The notes under the pieces were generated by a model. That model saw only the letters and a list, made by a program, of their open reading frames with translations. It made no database searches and was not told the origin of the DNA. Positions 52,460-61,140 of a stretch of DNA of 64,000 bases are shown one piece after another (position 1 is the stretch's first letter; every line of letters starts with the position of its first letter). The DNA lies in the NCBI GenBank assembly GCA_039810585.1, contig JBDHXF010000018.1, forward strand, positions 3,626 to 67,625. Reading direction: 5' to 3'. Source of the stretch: JBBATK01 sp039810585 (GTDB taxonomy: Bacteria > Bacteroidota > Ignavibacteria > Kapaibacteriales > NICIL-2). A program made the position numbers and the translations under genes.

Positions 52460-53560
52460 ATGGATCCGCAGTCATCAGCATCTTGGCAGTCACAACGTCC
52501 GCTTCGGCGAGAGGATGCTTCACGTCTGACGACTTTTGATCTCAACGAACGCGAAGAATTTATTCTTCGCGCAATCGTACAATCCTACGTCTTGTCCGCC
52601 AGTCCTATCGGATCGCAAACGCTCTTGCGACACATAGAATCTGAAATGAAAGTCTCCTCCGCTACCATCCGCACGGTGATGGCACGCTTGGAGGAGCTCG
52701 GCTACATCACGCACCCACACACATCGGCAGGACGAGTACCAACAGATAAGGGCTATCGCACCTATGTCGATTCATTGATGATGTTGGATCTTCTCAGCGC
52801 CGACGAAGAACATAAGCTCAAGAAAAGCTTGCTCGCCTCAACCTCCGAGAGTATTCATCGTGACGCCTCTCGCATTCTGGGCATGGTGTCTCAACTTCTT
52901 GGGGTAGTGCAAGTTCCGGTGGTTGGCGACCTCATTATTCGACAGATTCAACTCATTCCGCTGTCTTCTATTCGTGTCCTGGTCGTGGTGGCTTTGGACT
53001 CCGACATCGTCCGTACACTCAGCTTGGAAACCGAAGGAGTTATTCATACGCAAGAGCTGGAAGCTCTTGCTCGCGTTTTAAATGAACGAGTAAGCGGACG
53101 GTCTTTGCGATTCGTTCGTGAGCACTTCCCCGCCATGATGGCAGAGCACACGTCCCACCCGGTAGTTCGTCTGTTCATCGATTCCATGGAGAGATTGTTG
53201 AGCGACGGATCCGAGCGCCTCCATATGGCCGGCGCCCAAAACCTGGTACACCAACCGGAGTTCGAAGATCCAAGCCGACTTCGAGGAGTGGTGGAGCTTA
53301 TTGAGAATGAAGATGTGATTGTGCACCTTCTCGAGCGCACGCAAAGTGAAGTTGACAATAGCGTGAATGTGATGATCGGTTCCGAAACGCAGAGCGATCT
53401 CCTGCGCGATTTCAGCTTTGTGAGTGCACACTACCGCGTTGGCAGCTCCACGTATTCGGTGGGGTTGATAGGACCCAAGCGCATGAATTACGCACGCTTG
53501 ATGTCCTTAGTCGGCTCCGTCGCCTCCATGATGACCCACGTTCACGCGGGAGATCAATAA
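52460..53560 (+). CDS. hrcA: Heat-inducible transcription repressor HrcA
   Basis: A 366-residue repressor that binds CIRCE elements and controls groESL and dnaK-type chaperone genes. The N-terminal winged helix (about 25-100) has FILRAIVQSYVLSASPIGSQTL, SSATIRTVMARLEELGYITHPHTSAGRVPTDKGYRTYVD (a highly conserved block), followed by a GAF-like and a dimerisation domain. About 20 residues precede the conserved start, so the N-terminus is slightly long. In most bacteria grpE and dnaK follow; here the stop is one base from the ATG of an ABC ATPase gene. No CIRCE (TTAGCACTC-N9-GAGTGCTAA) was found in the window. Confidence 0.9.
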   Translation: MDPQSSASWQSQRPLRREDASRLTTFDLNEREEFILRAIVQSYVLSASPIGSQTLLRHIESEMKVSSATIRTVMARLEELGYITHPHTSAGRVPTDKGYRTYVDSLMMLDLLSADEEHKLKKSLLASTSESIHRDASRILGMVSQLLGVVQVPVVGDLIIRQIQLIPLSSIRVLVVVALDSDIVRTLSLETEGVIHTQELEALARVLNERVSGRSLRFVREHFPAMMAEHTSHPVVRLFIDSMERLLSDGSERLHMAGAQNLVHQPEFEDPSRLRGVVELIENEDVIVHLLERTQSEVDNSVNVMIGSETQSDLLRDFSFVSAHYRVGSSTYSVGLIGPKRMNYARLMSLVGSVASMMTHVHAGDQ

Positions 53561-53561
53561 C

Positions 53562-54650
53562 ATGACCTCCATCACTTTCGATCATCTCACGAAGAGGTAC
53601 GACGAACAGTCGACAGCGGTAGACGACTTCAGCGCCCATGTGGCAGCTTCGGAATTTCTGGTGCTTGTCGGTCCCAGCGGTTGCGGTAAGAGCAGTTTGT
53701 TACGCATGGTTGCCGGCCTCGAGAGTATTAGTGAAGGTGAACTTCGCTTTGATGCCCAACGCATGAACGAGGTGGAAGCTCGACATCGCGATATCGGCAT
53801 GGTGTTTCAAAACTATGCCCTCTATCCTCACCTGACGGTATTTGAGAACATCGCGTTTGCCTTGCGTGTGCGCAAAGAAGAGAAGTCACGTATTGAACGA
53901 CGCGTGCACGAAGTCGCCTCAATGCTAAGCATCGACGGCGTACTGACAAGGCTCCCCAAGCAACTCAGCGGAGGTCAGCGGCAACGGGTGGCTCTTGGTC
54001 GTGCTATCGCCCGGCAACCACGACTCTTTCTGTTCGATGAGCCTCTCTCTAATCTGGATGCCAATCTACGCGTGGAAATGCGCGCCGAACTCACCACATT
54101 GCAGCGTCAACTGGGCACCACGTCTATGTACGTAACGCACGATCATGCCGAAGCAATGACAATGGGTCATCGCATCGCCGTCATGAACCATGGTCGTTTG
54201 ATGCAGATCGGAACTCCTCACGACGTCTATCGCAATCCGGACAATCTCTTTGTTTGTTCGTTTTTGAGCAGTCCGATGCTCAACGTGTACCACGGTTCGC
54301 TTGTGCAGGATTATGGTTTAGCCTTTTTGGAGAAGTCAGGTCGTTTTCGCGTTGCACTGGATGAAGCACAGATCCGTCGTACTCCCAAGCAGCTTCCTCA
54401 GTCCGTGCAGCTGGCTGTACGCGCTGAGGACCTTCGTCTCTGCCATAACAATGCGGAAGCCACGTGCAGCGCTCAGGTTGATTTTGTTGAGTATGTTGGA
54501 CACGAACGCATCGTTCATCTTCGCTCGGAGTCGCTCAGTTTTCGCGCTCGAAGCACGGTCGACGAAAACCCTCTGATTGGTTCCACCGGCTTCGTGCAAT
54601 TCCAAAAAACAGGTTGCTTCGTGTTCGCAGAAGACGGCTTGCGCTTGTAG
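53562..54650 (+). CDS. ABC transporter ATP-binding protein, MalK/UgpC type, orphan
   Basis: A 362-residue ATPase. Walker A GPSGCGKSSL, Q-loop MVFQNYALYPHLTV, ABC signature LSGGQRQRVALGRA, Walker B LFLFDEPLSNLD, and H-loop YVTHDHAEAMT are intact. The C-terminal regulatory TOBE-like domain (about 240-362) is of the sugar-importer MalK kind. No permease or binding-protein gene is adjacent; it is translationally coupled to hrcA. The transported substrate cannot be inferred, and it may energise a distant permease. The family and domains are certain; the partner is not. Confidence 0.88.
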   Translation: MTSITFDHLTKRYDEQSTAVDDFSAHVAASEFLVLVGPSGCGKSSLLRMVAGLESISEGELRFDAQRMNEVEARHRDIGMVFQNYALYPHLTVFENIAFALRVRKEEKSRIERRVHEVASMLSIDGVLTRLPKQLSGGQRQRVALGRAIARQPRLFLFDEPLSNLDANLRVEMRAELTTLQRQLGTTSMYVTHDHAEAMTMGHRIAVMNHGRLMQIGTPHDVYRNPDNLFVCSFLSSPMLNVYHGSLVQDYGLAFLEKSGRFRVALDEAQIRRTPKQLPQSVQLAVRAEDLRLCHNNAEATCSAQVDFVEYVGHERIVHLRSESLSFRARSTVDENPLIGSTGFVQFQKTGCFVFAEDGLRL

Positions 54651-54757
54651 CATACGCTACGGTGCAGTGTGTTCGCCAACAGAACTACGGAACGACAACC
54701 AGCTCCATTCAACGCAGTCTCTTACATGTATCTTTTCTCTATAAGCGCAGAGCATCC

Positions 54758-55348
54758 ATGACCAACGAAGAAATAGCACAGTGGTGCGATGATCACATCG
54801 AGGCGGGACAAACGGTGTGTTTTCCAGAGGAACTCTTTACCTCGCTCACGGCAGAGAGTGCACAAGCTATTACCGCACACTTTGGTGCGCATCACCTGAT
54901 GCAGCTCCCGACCCGCGAGCAAGAATTCTTCGAGTGGCTGAAGACTCACGATGAAGCCGTGTGGAACGACCTCTGGGCCAACGTCGAGGAGCAACCCTAC
55001 GTTGTCTCAATGGCCTTTCTTCCAGCCTTCCTCGACCCCTCGCGCGGATTTCCTATCTGCGATCTTGAATCGGTCGACAACTATTTCTTTGTCCCTGCAT
55101 TGGTAAACGGTGAGAATGCGAAGGACTTTGTTGAGGCTGTTCGCGAACGTTTCCTGGCGAAGCAAAAGGTCACCGTGGAACAACTTCTCGCGCTGGAATG
55201 CAGTTTAGCTCCAATCGACATCTGGCATTTCGCGTGGCATCATGGTATCGAGCTTGAGCGCTGTAAACGAGCCGTACAAACCTTGGTTGACGACCATATC
55301 TTGCTTCATGTTCGTACTGCCGCAGAACTGGCCGGGTTCATAGAATGA
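54758..55348 (+). CDS. Hypothetical cytoplasmic protein
   Basis: A 196-residue acidic, alpha-helical-looking protein with no signal peptide or membrane segment (MTNEEIAQWCDDHIEAGQTV; QEFFEWLKTHDEAVWNDLW; FLPAFLDPSRGFPICDLESVD). One Cys-containing segment is present, but no catalytic pattern is recognised. ATG 54758 is preferred; a start at 54614 would read an Arg-rich leader out of the ABC gene 3' end. It starts about 110 bases after the ABC gene, with a TATCTTTT-like box at about 54730, so it may have its own promoter. The function is unknown. Confidence 0.65.
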   Translation: MTNEEIAQWCDDHIEAGQTVCFPEELFTSLTAESAQAITAHFGAHHLMQLPTREQEFFEWLKTHDEAVWNDLWANVEEQPYVVSMAFLPAFLDPSRGFPICDLESVDNYFFVPALVNGENAKDFVEAVRERFLAKQKVTVEQLLALECSLAPIDIWHFAWHHGIELERCKRAVQTLVDDHILLHVRTAAELAGFIE

Positions 55349-55500
55349 GCCTCAACACCGTTGCAGAGTATTCCGCAGGAATGTGATTCATGTGCAAACT
55401 CGGTTCGGGCCTTTGGTATAGCGAAGTGAGTAGCTTCAATGAGATGGAAGTGACTAAGGCCAGGTGCTCATTCGCTCGCCAAAGCACCACAGTATAAACA

Positions 55501-56865
55501 TTACACGGAAGCCTCTGGCTTCACTTTTGGAGTTCGGGTGCTAAAGAGTCGGCGCCATAGGCTGCGAAGGCTGAGCGACTCGTTGTTAATCTTGAGGCTA
55601 AGGATTATTCCCACCGCTCCAATAACCACATTGGCCAACCACATCGCAAGCGGTGAGCTGAGCTGCCGGTCGGCAAGTTTTTCTCCTCCAATCAAGCAGG
55701 CCCAATAGATGACATAAAATCCGAGGGAGATGGCGGCGCTAATACCAAAATTTCCACCGCGGGTGACGATGCCCAAAGGGCATCCGACAAAAAGAAAGAC
55801 AAAGCAGGCACAGGGTATGGCATACTTCTTGTAAATCTCCACCAAGTACTTGCGCGATTCCCGATCATTCTCACCATATTGAAAAGCTAAGGGCTCGATT
55901 TGATTCCGTATGTACGCGATACGACTTAGCGCTCGGTCACCGGCGGACGTTGGACCACTCTCCAAGCTATGAGCGTTGTCTGTTCCGAACAGATACTGCA
56001 CGTGTCGCTCGGCAACACTATCGATATTCCGGCTTTCCAGTTGCTTTTGTGATTCCGCTTTGTCCACAATCACCCGCATATCTTTAATGCACATTTCCCT
56101 ATCGCCCCGTGCAAACATCGACTCGCCCGACTGCTCCAAACGGAAACCACTGGCTGGGATAACAATTTGATGCGAGGCAAATTGGATGTAACGATAGGTG
56201 GCAGGTTGCGACGTAAATACCTGGTGTATTTCTCCATGACCGAGGTGTACCACTACTTTGTTGTAATCCGGGGTGAAGCGAATGGTTCCACTATCGGCAC
56301 TCACGACGTTCGTACGCCCCGCCGTTGTGCGGTCGTAAATAGTCACTCCTACCATCGTGCCATTGGCACTATCCAGACTGCGCGATAGAATAGTGTACCC
56401 TTCAAGCTGAGTACTGAACTGACCAGCCTCCACGTTAAATGTTGGTTTCTTCTTTTCGATATCCCACATCAAAATCTTTGCCCGGTGGTTGGAATCCGGC
56501 AAAACGGCATCGTTGAACCAATACATTCCATAGGTCAGCAATGCGCCACAGATGACTACAGGCACCATAAGCCGAATCAATCCCGCACCACTAGCTTTGA
56601 AGATGGTGATTTCGTGGGCAGCTGACATCGAACCAAAAGCCATAAGCGTCGAAAACAACACGCCCATGGGGACGGCGAGCACTAACATCCAGGATAAATT
56701 GAGGACAATCAATTGAATGATCACCCAGGTACTGAGTCCTTTACCAACAAGTTGATCGATGTACTTCAGGATAAACTGCATCAGAAACAAAAACATCACC
56801 ACCGATGTTCCAAACAAGAAGGGGGCGATGTGAGCGCGCAGAATGTATCGTGGGACGATGAGCAT
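55501..56865 (-). CDS. LptF/LptG family lipopolysaccharide-transport permease
   Basis: A 454-residue inner-membrane protein of the YjgP/YjgQ family, the permease of the Lpt machine that extracts lipopolysaccharide. About six helices: an N-terminal cluster (MLIVPRYILRAHIAPFLFGTSVVMFLFLMQF, VLAVPMGVLFSTLMAFG, with the family turn SAAHEITIFKASGAGL), a large periplasmic beta-jelly-roll (about 125-330), then C-terminal helices with GISAAISLGFYVIYWACL. F or G cannot be distinguished, since only one copy is visible here. It begins three bases after the TPR gene stop, so the two form an operon. Confidence 0.85.
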   Translation of the reverse strand: MLIVPRYILRAHIAPFLFGTSVVMFLFLMQFILKYIDQLVGKGLSTWVIIQLIVLNLSWMLVLAVPMGVLFSTLMAFGSMSAAHEITIFKASGAGLIRLMVPVVICGALLTYGMYWFNDAVLPDSNHRAKILMWDIEKKKPTFNVEAGQFSTQLEGYTILSRSLDSANGTMVGVTIYDRTTAGRTNVVSADSGTIRFTPDYNKVVVHLGHGEIHQVFTSQPATYRYIQFASHQIVIPASGFRLEQSGESMFARGDREMCIKDMRVIVDKAESQKQLESRNIDSVAERHVQYLFGTDNAHSLESGPTSAGDRALSRIAYIRNQIEPLAFQYGENDRESRKYLVEIYKKYAIPCACFVFLFVGCPLGIVTRGGNFGISAAISLGFYVIYWACLIGGEKLADRQLSSPLAMWLANVVIGAVGIILSLKINNESLSLRSLWRRLFSTRTPKVKPEASV

Positions 56866-56868
56866 TCT

Positions 56869-58350
56869 CTATTCCGGTTTCTTGGCGAGTTGAGCAATCT
56901 TCTGCTCAAAATACTCGAGCTTCTCAGGCTTAATTCGAGCGAGTTGTCGGTAGGCTTTAATCGCTTGTTCGTAGAGACCCTGCTGCTCATAGATTCCGGC
57001 CATGGTTTCAGAAATTACCATGGGCTCCGATGCGTCGCTTGCTGCAAATCGTGGGAATCCCGGTTCCGGCTCTTCGGTCACAACCGGTATTCTGGCTCGC
57101 TCCAAACGGGCGGCAAGTTCTTCCAGTTGCGTGCGCTTCACCTCAGCTTTAATGCGTCTCTCACCGTCACCTTTACGCTTACGCTGCTCCTTCTCGGGCG
57201 ACGGCGCAATGGCAGGAGATATATTCATCTCCGAACCTCGGATCACCGGAAAGGCAGGTGGTTCGCCCAACGAATAACTTCGTGGCACATGCTTGCGCAT
57301 CGATTGCACGCGCAGTGGTGTGAACTCCAAACCCGGTACCAATCGCATGTTAGACGCGCGTAAGCTTCGGTGTGCAGCTTTCTCGCCGGATCCGGACGTC
57401 GTGTCGATGAAGCGAAGTTGGCTTTCGTGCAGACGCACGCGAAGTCGTTTCAATAACGATTGGTCCACCACCACGGATCCGCGAACCACGTTGATGCGCT
57501 TGAGCACACTGTTGGTATCCACGTCTTCAGAATCTCCTGCATCATCTCGGGCACTTTCTTCTGTGCCTTCAATCAGAGCCTCAGCGTTGACCACCGTCGC
57601 TTGAGGGGTTGCTGCATCGGCTCTTTGCTCGCTGGCTGTGCTCGTAGTTTCCGAACTGCTCTGCTCGGATTCGGCTGGTTGCTCGTCGGTATCAACACGG
57701 CTGTCATCTTCGACGATCTCACGAAGCTCAGGCCAATTATCGTTGTCGTCGTCTATGTTGGACAGACCGTCATCTAACAGTGTATCCGTATCATTCGGCT
57801 CAGGCTCGGGCTTAACCTTGGGTTCGTCTGCAAGCCGCGCGGCCGTCGCTGAAAGCTCTTGTACTGTCTCCTCTGCCTCAGCACTCGATTGTTGATTAGG
57901 ATTCGTACGGTCTCTACCGCCCCCATGGGGCTCTGAGCCCACATCTCGTGAACGGGATACGGTGCTTTCATTTTCTATTGGCGTTGATGCGTTCGGCGTC
58001 GAGTTGACAATGGAGTCAGCATTCGTTTCGTTCTTACTCATCCCAGGAAGCAGGCTGTCGCTTTCAGACAACGGTTCAGCCGTCTTACGCAATAGCATGG
58101 GTTGCAGCTCTGCTTCAATGGCGCGCAATACTCGGTGCGTTGGAAAGCGTTTGAGTGCTCGTTGCACCACTTCATGAGCCGACTCGTTGTCGTTGAGCGT
58201 TTGATAGGCTCTGGCCAGAACCACATACGCTGTGGTGTAGTCCGGGTAGTGCCTAAGACCCTGCTCCAATTGTTGCGCGGCTTCCTTCGCTTCTCCTTTG
58301 TCGAGTAAGTGTTGTGCCTCGGTAGCAAAAGTTTGATGAACAGTCAACAT
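56869..58350 (-). CDS. TPR protein with a long disordered central linker
   Basis: A 493-residue protein. N-terminal tetratricopeptide repeats (about 5-70, AQHLLDKGEAKEAAQQLEQGL, TAYVVLARAYQTLNDNESA) are followed by an acidic low-complexity linker (about 95-260, with DSDSLLPG and many Glu/Asp/Ser), then a more ordered middle (about 270-345), a basic Lys/Arg-rich stretch (EKEQRKRKGDGERRIK), and a C-terminal TPR (MAGIYEQQGLYEQAIKAYRQL). It has no signal peptide and is probably a cytoplasmic or membrane-associated scaffold. ATG 58350 has GGGGA upstream, better than the GTG at 58362. It lies three bases before the LptF/G gene, suggesting an envelope-assembly role (inference). Confidence 0.75.
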   Translation of the reverse strand: MLTVHQTFATEAQHLLDKGEAKEAAQQLEQGLRHYPDYTTAYVVLARAYQTLNDNESAHEVVQRALKRFPTHRVLRAIEAELQPMLLRKTAEPLSESDSLLPGMSKNETNADSIVNSTPNASTPIENESTVSRSRDVGSEPHGGGRDRTNPNQQSSAEAEETVQELSATAARLADEPKVKPEPEPNDTDTLLDDGLSNIDDDNDNWPELREIVEDDSRVDTDEQPAESEQSSSETTSTASEQRADAATPQATVVNAEALIEGTEESARDDAGDSEDVDTNSVLKRINVVRGSVVVDQSLLKRLRVRLHESQLRFIDTTSGSGEKAAHRSLRASNMRLVPGLEFTPLRVQSMRKHVPRSYSLGEPPAFPVIRGSEMNISPAIAPSPEKEQRKRKGDGERRIKAEVKRTQLEELAARLERARIPVVTEEPEPGFPRFAASDASEPMVISETMAGIYEQQGLYEQAIKAYRQLARIKPEKLEYFEQKIAQLAKKPE

Positions 58351-58433
58351 ACAATTCCCCACTACATTCTCTTAAAGGTCGAAAGGCGGCGGCTCTTCAA
58401 AGGGTTTGAATCACAACCGATGTGCCGAGATGT

Positions 58434-59141
58434 TTATCGCCGGCGTCCCAACAATCGCAGCAGCATCAAGAATAGATTGATGAAGTCCAGATACAAGCGC
58501 AATGCGCCCATAATGGCAAGGTTTGATGTGGCCACGGTGCCGCCTGCTTCCAGCTCAAGACTCATTTCGCGAAGTTGCTGAGTGTCATAGGCTGTTAATC
58601 CCACAAAAACCACCACGCCAACAATCGATATAGCAAAACTCAATGCGTCGCTGGCTAAAAAGATATTGACCACCGATGCACCAATGATACCTAGCAGACC
58701 CATGAACATAAAAGAGCCGACGCCACTCAAGTTACGCTTGCTTATCGCGCCATAGATACTCGTCAGTCCAAACATGAGGGTACAGCTCAGAAATACGTTG
58801 GTGATCGACTCAGGAGAGTACACGGCAAATATTGCCGACATCGTCAAGCCTGTCAGTACGGAATAACTGATAAACAGGACACGAGCCATGGTAGCGGACA
58901 TGGTCATGAACCGGGCACTGAGCCACAATACCACGCCAAACTCGGCAATTACCAGAATCCAACGCATTTGCACGATGGCCATGAAAAAGTCGTAAGACTG
59001 CACGCTCAGAAACGCCGCTATGGTCGTCAACAAAAGTCCCCCGCCCATCCAGGCATAGACTTGCTGCATGAAGCTGACGGACGTAGACGATTGCTCAAAT
59101 GATCCGTTCTGCGATAAAATGCGATCGATATCAGTACTCAT
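58434..59141 (-). CDS. Bax inhibitor-1/YccA family membrane protein
   Basis: A 235-residue inner-membrane protein with seven hydrophobic helices (TMBIM family). The helix 2-3 region VSFMQQVYAWMGGGLLLTTIAAF and the C-terminal VVVFVGLTAYDTQQLREMSLE are family features, the latter with the conserved Asp of the pH- and Ca2+-sensing pair. Bacterial members such as YccA modulate FtsH or conduct ions; the role here is unknown. It is separated by about 80 bases from the TPR gene downstream and has a 12-bp palindrome upstream. The start at 59141 directly precedes the N-terminal cytoplasmic tail. Confidence 0.85.
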   Translation of the reverse strand: MSTDIDRILSQNGSFEQSSTSVSFMQQVYAWMGGGLLLTTIAAFLSVQSYDFFMAIVQMRWILVIAEFGVVLWLSARFMTMSATMARVLFISYSVLTGLTMSAIFAVYSPESITNVFLSCTLMFGLTSIYGAISKRNLSGVGSFMFMGLLGIIGASVVNIFLASDALSFAISIVGVVVFVGLTAYDTQQLREMSLELEAGGTVATSNLAIMGALRLYLDFINLFLMLLRLLGRRR

Positions 59142-59172
59142 TTCAAACCTTTCCTAAGGGAAACAAATTTCA

Positions 59173-59184
59173 GACAATATTGTC
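59173..59184. promoter_or_regulatory. 12-bp perfect palindrome upstream of the BI-1 gene
   Basis: GACAATATTGTC is self-complementary over all 12 bases, centred about 37 bases ahead of the BI-1 ATG. The outer flanks TTTC and AAAA continue the symmetry weakly. It looks like a dimeric repressor operator. Confidence 0.4.
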
Positions 59185-59246
59185 GAAAAGAAAAACTCCG
59201 TATCAAGCCGTACAGCTGCTTGGCACGTACATGAGAGACGAATAGC

Positions 59247-60239
59247 TCACTTTTCTCGTTCAACTACATATCGCGCAAATTGCAATAAGGCATCTTTGTA
59301 CGGACTTTCTTTCAACGATTCCAAGAGCTTGATAGCTTCTTCTGACAATTCTTTAGCCTTCTGCTGAGCGTAAGCGTTGCCACCGTGGGTGTCCACAAAA
59401 TCATGAACATAGGCTACCTCTTTGTCGTTAGCTTTTTTACTCTTCACAAGGTTCAGAACCTTCTTCACTTCTCCATTACGAGATTGCTGTAAGGCATAGA
59501 TCAAGGGCAAGGTCAATTTTCCTTCACGGACGTCGTTGCCCACCGGCTTGCCAAGAATCGCTGTACGACTAGTATAATCCAGCACGTCGTCGCGGATTTG
59601 GAAGGCCAAGCCCAAGCACTCACCAAACTGGCGCATGTTCGACTGTATGGTCTCGTCCGACGTGGCGCTGATCGCGCCAATCTCACAGCAGGTGCTTATC
59701 AACGAAGCGGTCTTGTCTGAGATAATGCGATAGTAGGTCTCCTCGTCGATGTGACGCTGACGAGATTTTTGCATTTGCAGAAGTTCACCCTCGCTCATTC
59801 GGCGAACGGTGCGGCTCGTTACCGCCAGAAAGGCAAACTCATTATGTTCAACGGCACTGAGGAGTCCGCGCGATAACAGAAAATCGCCCACCAATACCGC
59901 TACTTTGTTCTTCCAGACTGCGTTGATGCTGGCCATTCCACGACGTTCCATCGCATCGTCCACCACATCGTCATGCACCAAGGTTGCCGTATGCAAGAGC
60001 TCAACCATGGCTGCTCCCACATAACTGCGCTGAGTGATACCGCCGCATGCTCCGGCACTGAGAAAGACAAGGATTGGTCTGAGTTGCTTTCCCCGACTTT
60101 TCAGAATGTAGCGCACCACCACGTCCAACAAGGCAACGTTGGACTTCATCTGCTTACGGAAATAGGCGTCAAACTGATCCAGCTCCTGCCGTATCGGTTC
60201 CCCGATGTCCTGCGCTATTTTATTCGTGGAGCTTATCAT
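59247..60239 (-). CDS. Polyprenyl diphosphate synthase (octaprenyl/heptaprenyl type)
   Basis: A 330-residue trans-prenyltransferase elongating an allylic diphosphate with isopentenyl diphosphate; the product is the side chain of menaquinone or ubiquinone. The first Asp-rich motif is VHDDVVDDAMERRG (residues about 87-100) and the second is RDDVLDYTSRTAILGKPVGNDVREGKLTLPLIYAL. The sequence before the first motif (LLHTATLV) suggests a long-chain product. Start at ATG 60239 overlaps the tatC stop (ATGA), so the two genes are translationally coupled. The exact chain length cannot be read. Confidence 0.9.
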   Translation of the reverse strand: MISSTNKIAQDIGEPIRQELDQFDAYFRKQMKSNVALLDVVVRYILKSRGKQLRPILVFLSAGACGGITQRSYVGAAMVELLHTATLVHDDVVDDAMERRGMASINAVWKNKVAVLVGDFLLSRGLLSAVEHNEFAFLAVTSRTVRRMSEGELLQMQKSRQRHIDEETYYRIISDKTASLISTCCEIGAISATSDETIQSNMRQFGECLGLAFQIRDDVLDYTSRTAILGKPVGNDVREGKLTLPLIYALQQSRNGEVKKVLNLVKSKKANDKEVAYVHDFVDTHGGNAYAQQKAKELSEEAIKLLESLKESPYKDALLQFARYVVEREK

Positions 60240-60982
60240 GATGTCTGTGCTTCCTCTCGTTTCTTTCGTGCAACCTGCGCTACAAGAATGCTGATTTCGT
60301 AGAGAACAAACAAAGGAAGTGCAAATATGAGCTGATTGATTGGGTCCGGCGTCGGGGTCAACACCGCTGCAAGAATAAGGATCAGCACGATGGCATGGCG
60401 ACGATACTTGCGCATCATCCCGGCCGACACGATGCCGATTCGCGCCAGAACGTAGGTGATCATGGGCAACTCGAAGATCAACCCAGCGCCGATAATGGTG
60501 GTGGTGATGAACCCAAAGTACTCGGTAACATCAATCATGTTCGTGATGATTGGCGACCCAAACAACGCCGAAAAACTCAGCATACTGGGGAGCATCACGA
60601 AATAGGCAAAGGCGATACCGGCAAGAAAGCAGAACGTGGTAAAGATGGTGATACGCCGAGCCCATCCCTTTTCGTGTTCGTATAAACCGGGAGCGACGAA
60701 ATTCCAAAGGTTCCACAGAATCCATGGGGCGGAGATGATGAAGCCGCTCACGAAAATGACCTTGAAGTAGAGAAAGGCCTGTCCAAAAGGTCGTAAGTTC
60801 TGTAATTTCACCCCTGCGTTAACCGCCGGACGAAGGAGCACATTCTCCATCAGGGGATTGACAAAAATGGCAGCAATCACGCATCCCACGATGAGACCCA
60901 GCAGTCCGCGTAGAATGGCCGAACGCAGATCATCAAGGTGATCAAAAAAACTCATTTCCCGAACGTCGCTTTCGTCGCTCAT
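60236..60982 (-). CDS. tatC: Sec-independent protein translocase TatC
   Basis: A 248-residue inner-membrane protein with six helices, the substrate-receptor core of the twin-arginine pathway. The conserved N-terminal MSFFDHLDDLRSAILRG (usual form: H-L-x-E-L-R), FLYFKVIFVSGFIISAPWILWNLWNFVAPGLYEHEKG with the invariant Pro/Glu turn, and FELPMITYVLARIGI are present. ATG 60982 is the start; a GTG at 61003 would add seven residues. tatA or tatB is not in the window. The polyprenyl synthase gene follows with a 4-base overlap. Confidence 0.93.
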   Translation of the reverse strand: MSDESDVREMSFFDHLDDLRSAILRGLLGLIVGCVIAAIFVNPLMENVLLRPAVNAGVKLQNLRPFGQAFLYFKVIFVSGFIISAPWILWNLWNFVAPGLYEHEKGWARRITIFTTFCFLAGIAFAYFVMLPSMLSFSALFGSPIITNMIDVTEYFGFITTTIIGAGLIFELPMITYVLARIGIVSAGMMRKYRRHAIVLILILAAVLTPTPDPINQLIFALPLFVLYEISILVAQVARKKREEAQTS

Positions 60983-61140
60983 TTCGTCAGTAGAAGTGAA
61001 CACGCAAAATACGGAAAGTAAGGGCAGCCCACTCAGGTCAGTTATGGGTTACAACTGCCATTTGGGGCAACTTTTTGTGGAGACATCCACGCCATAGCCC
61101 GGTTCTATTCCGACGCCTACTTTGGTCTTAATCGAAGCTG

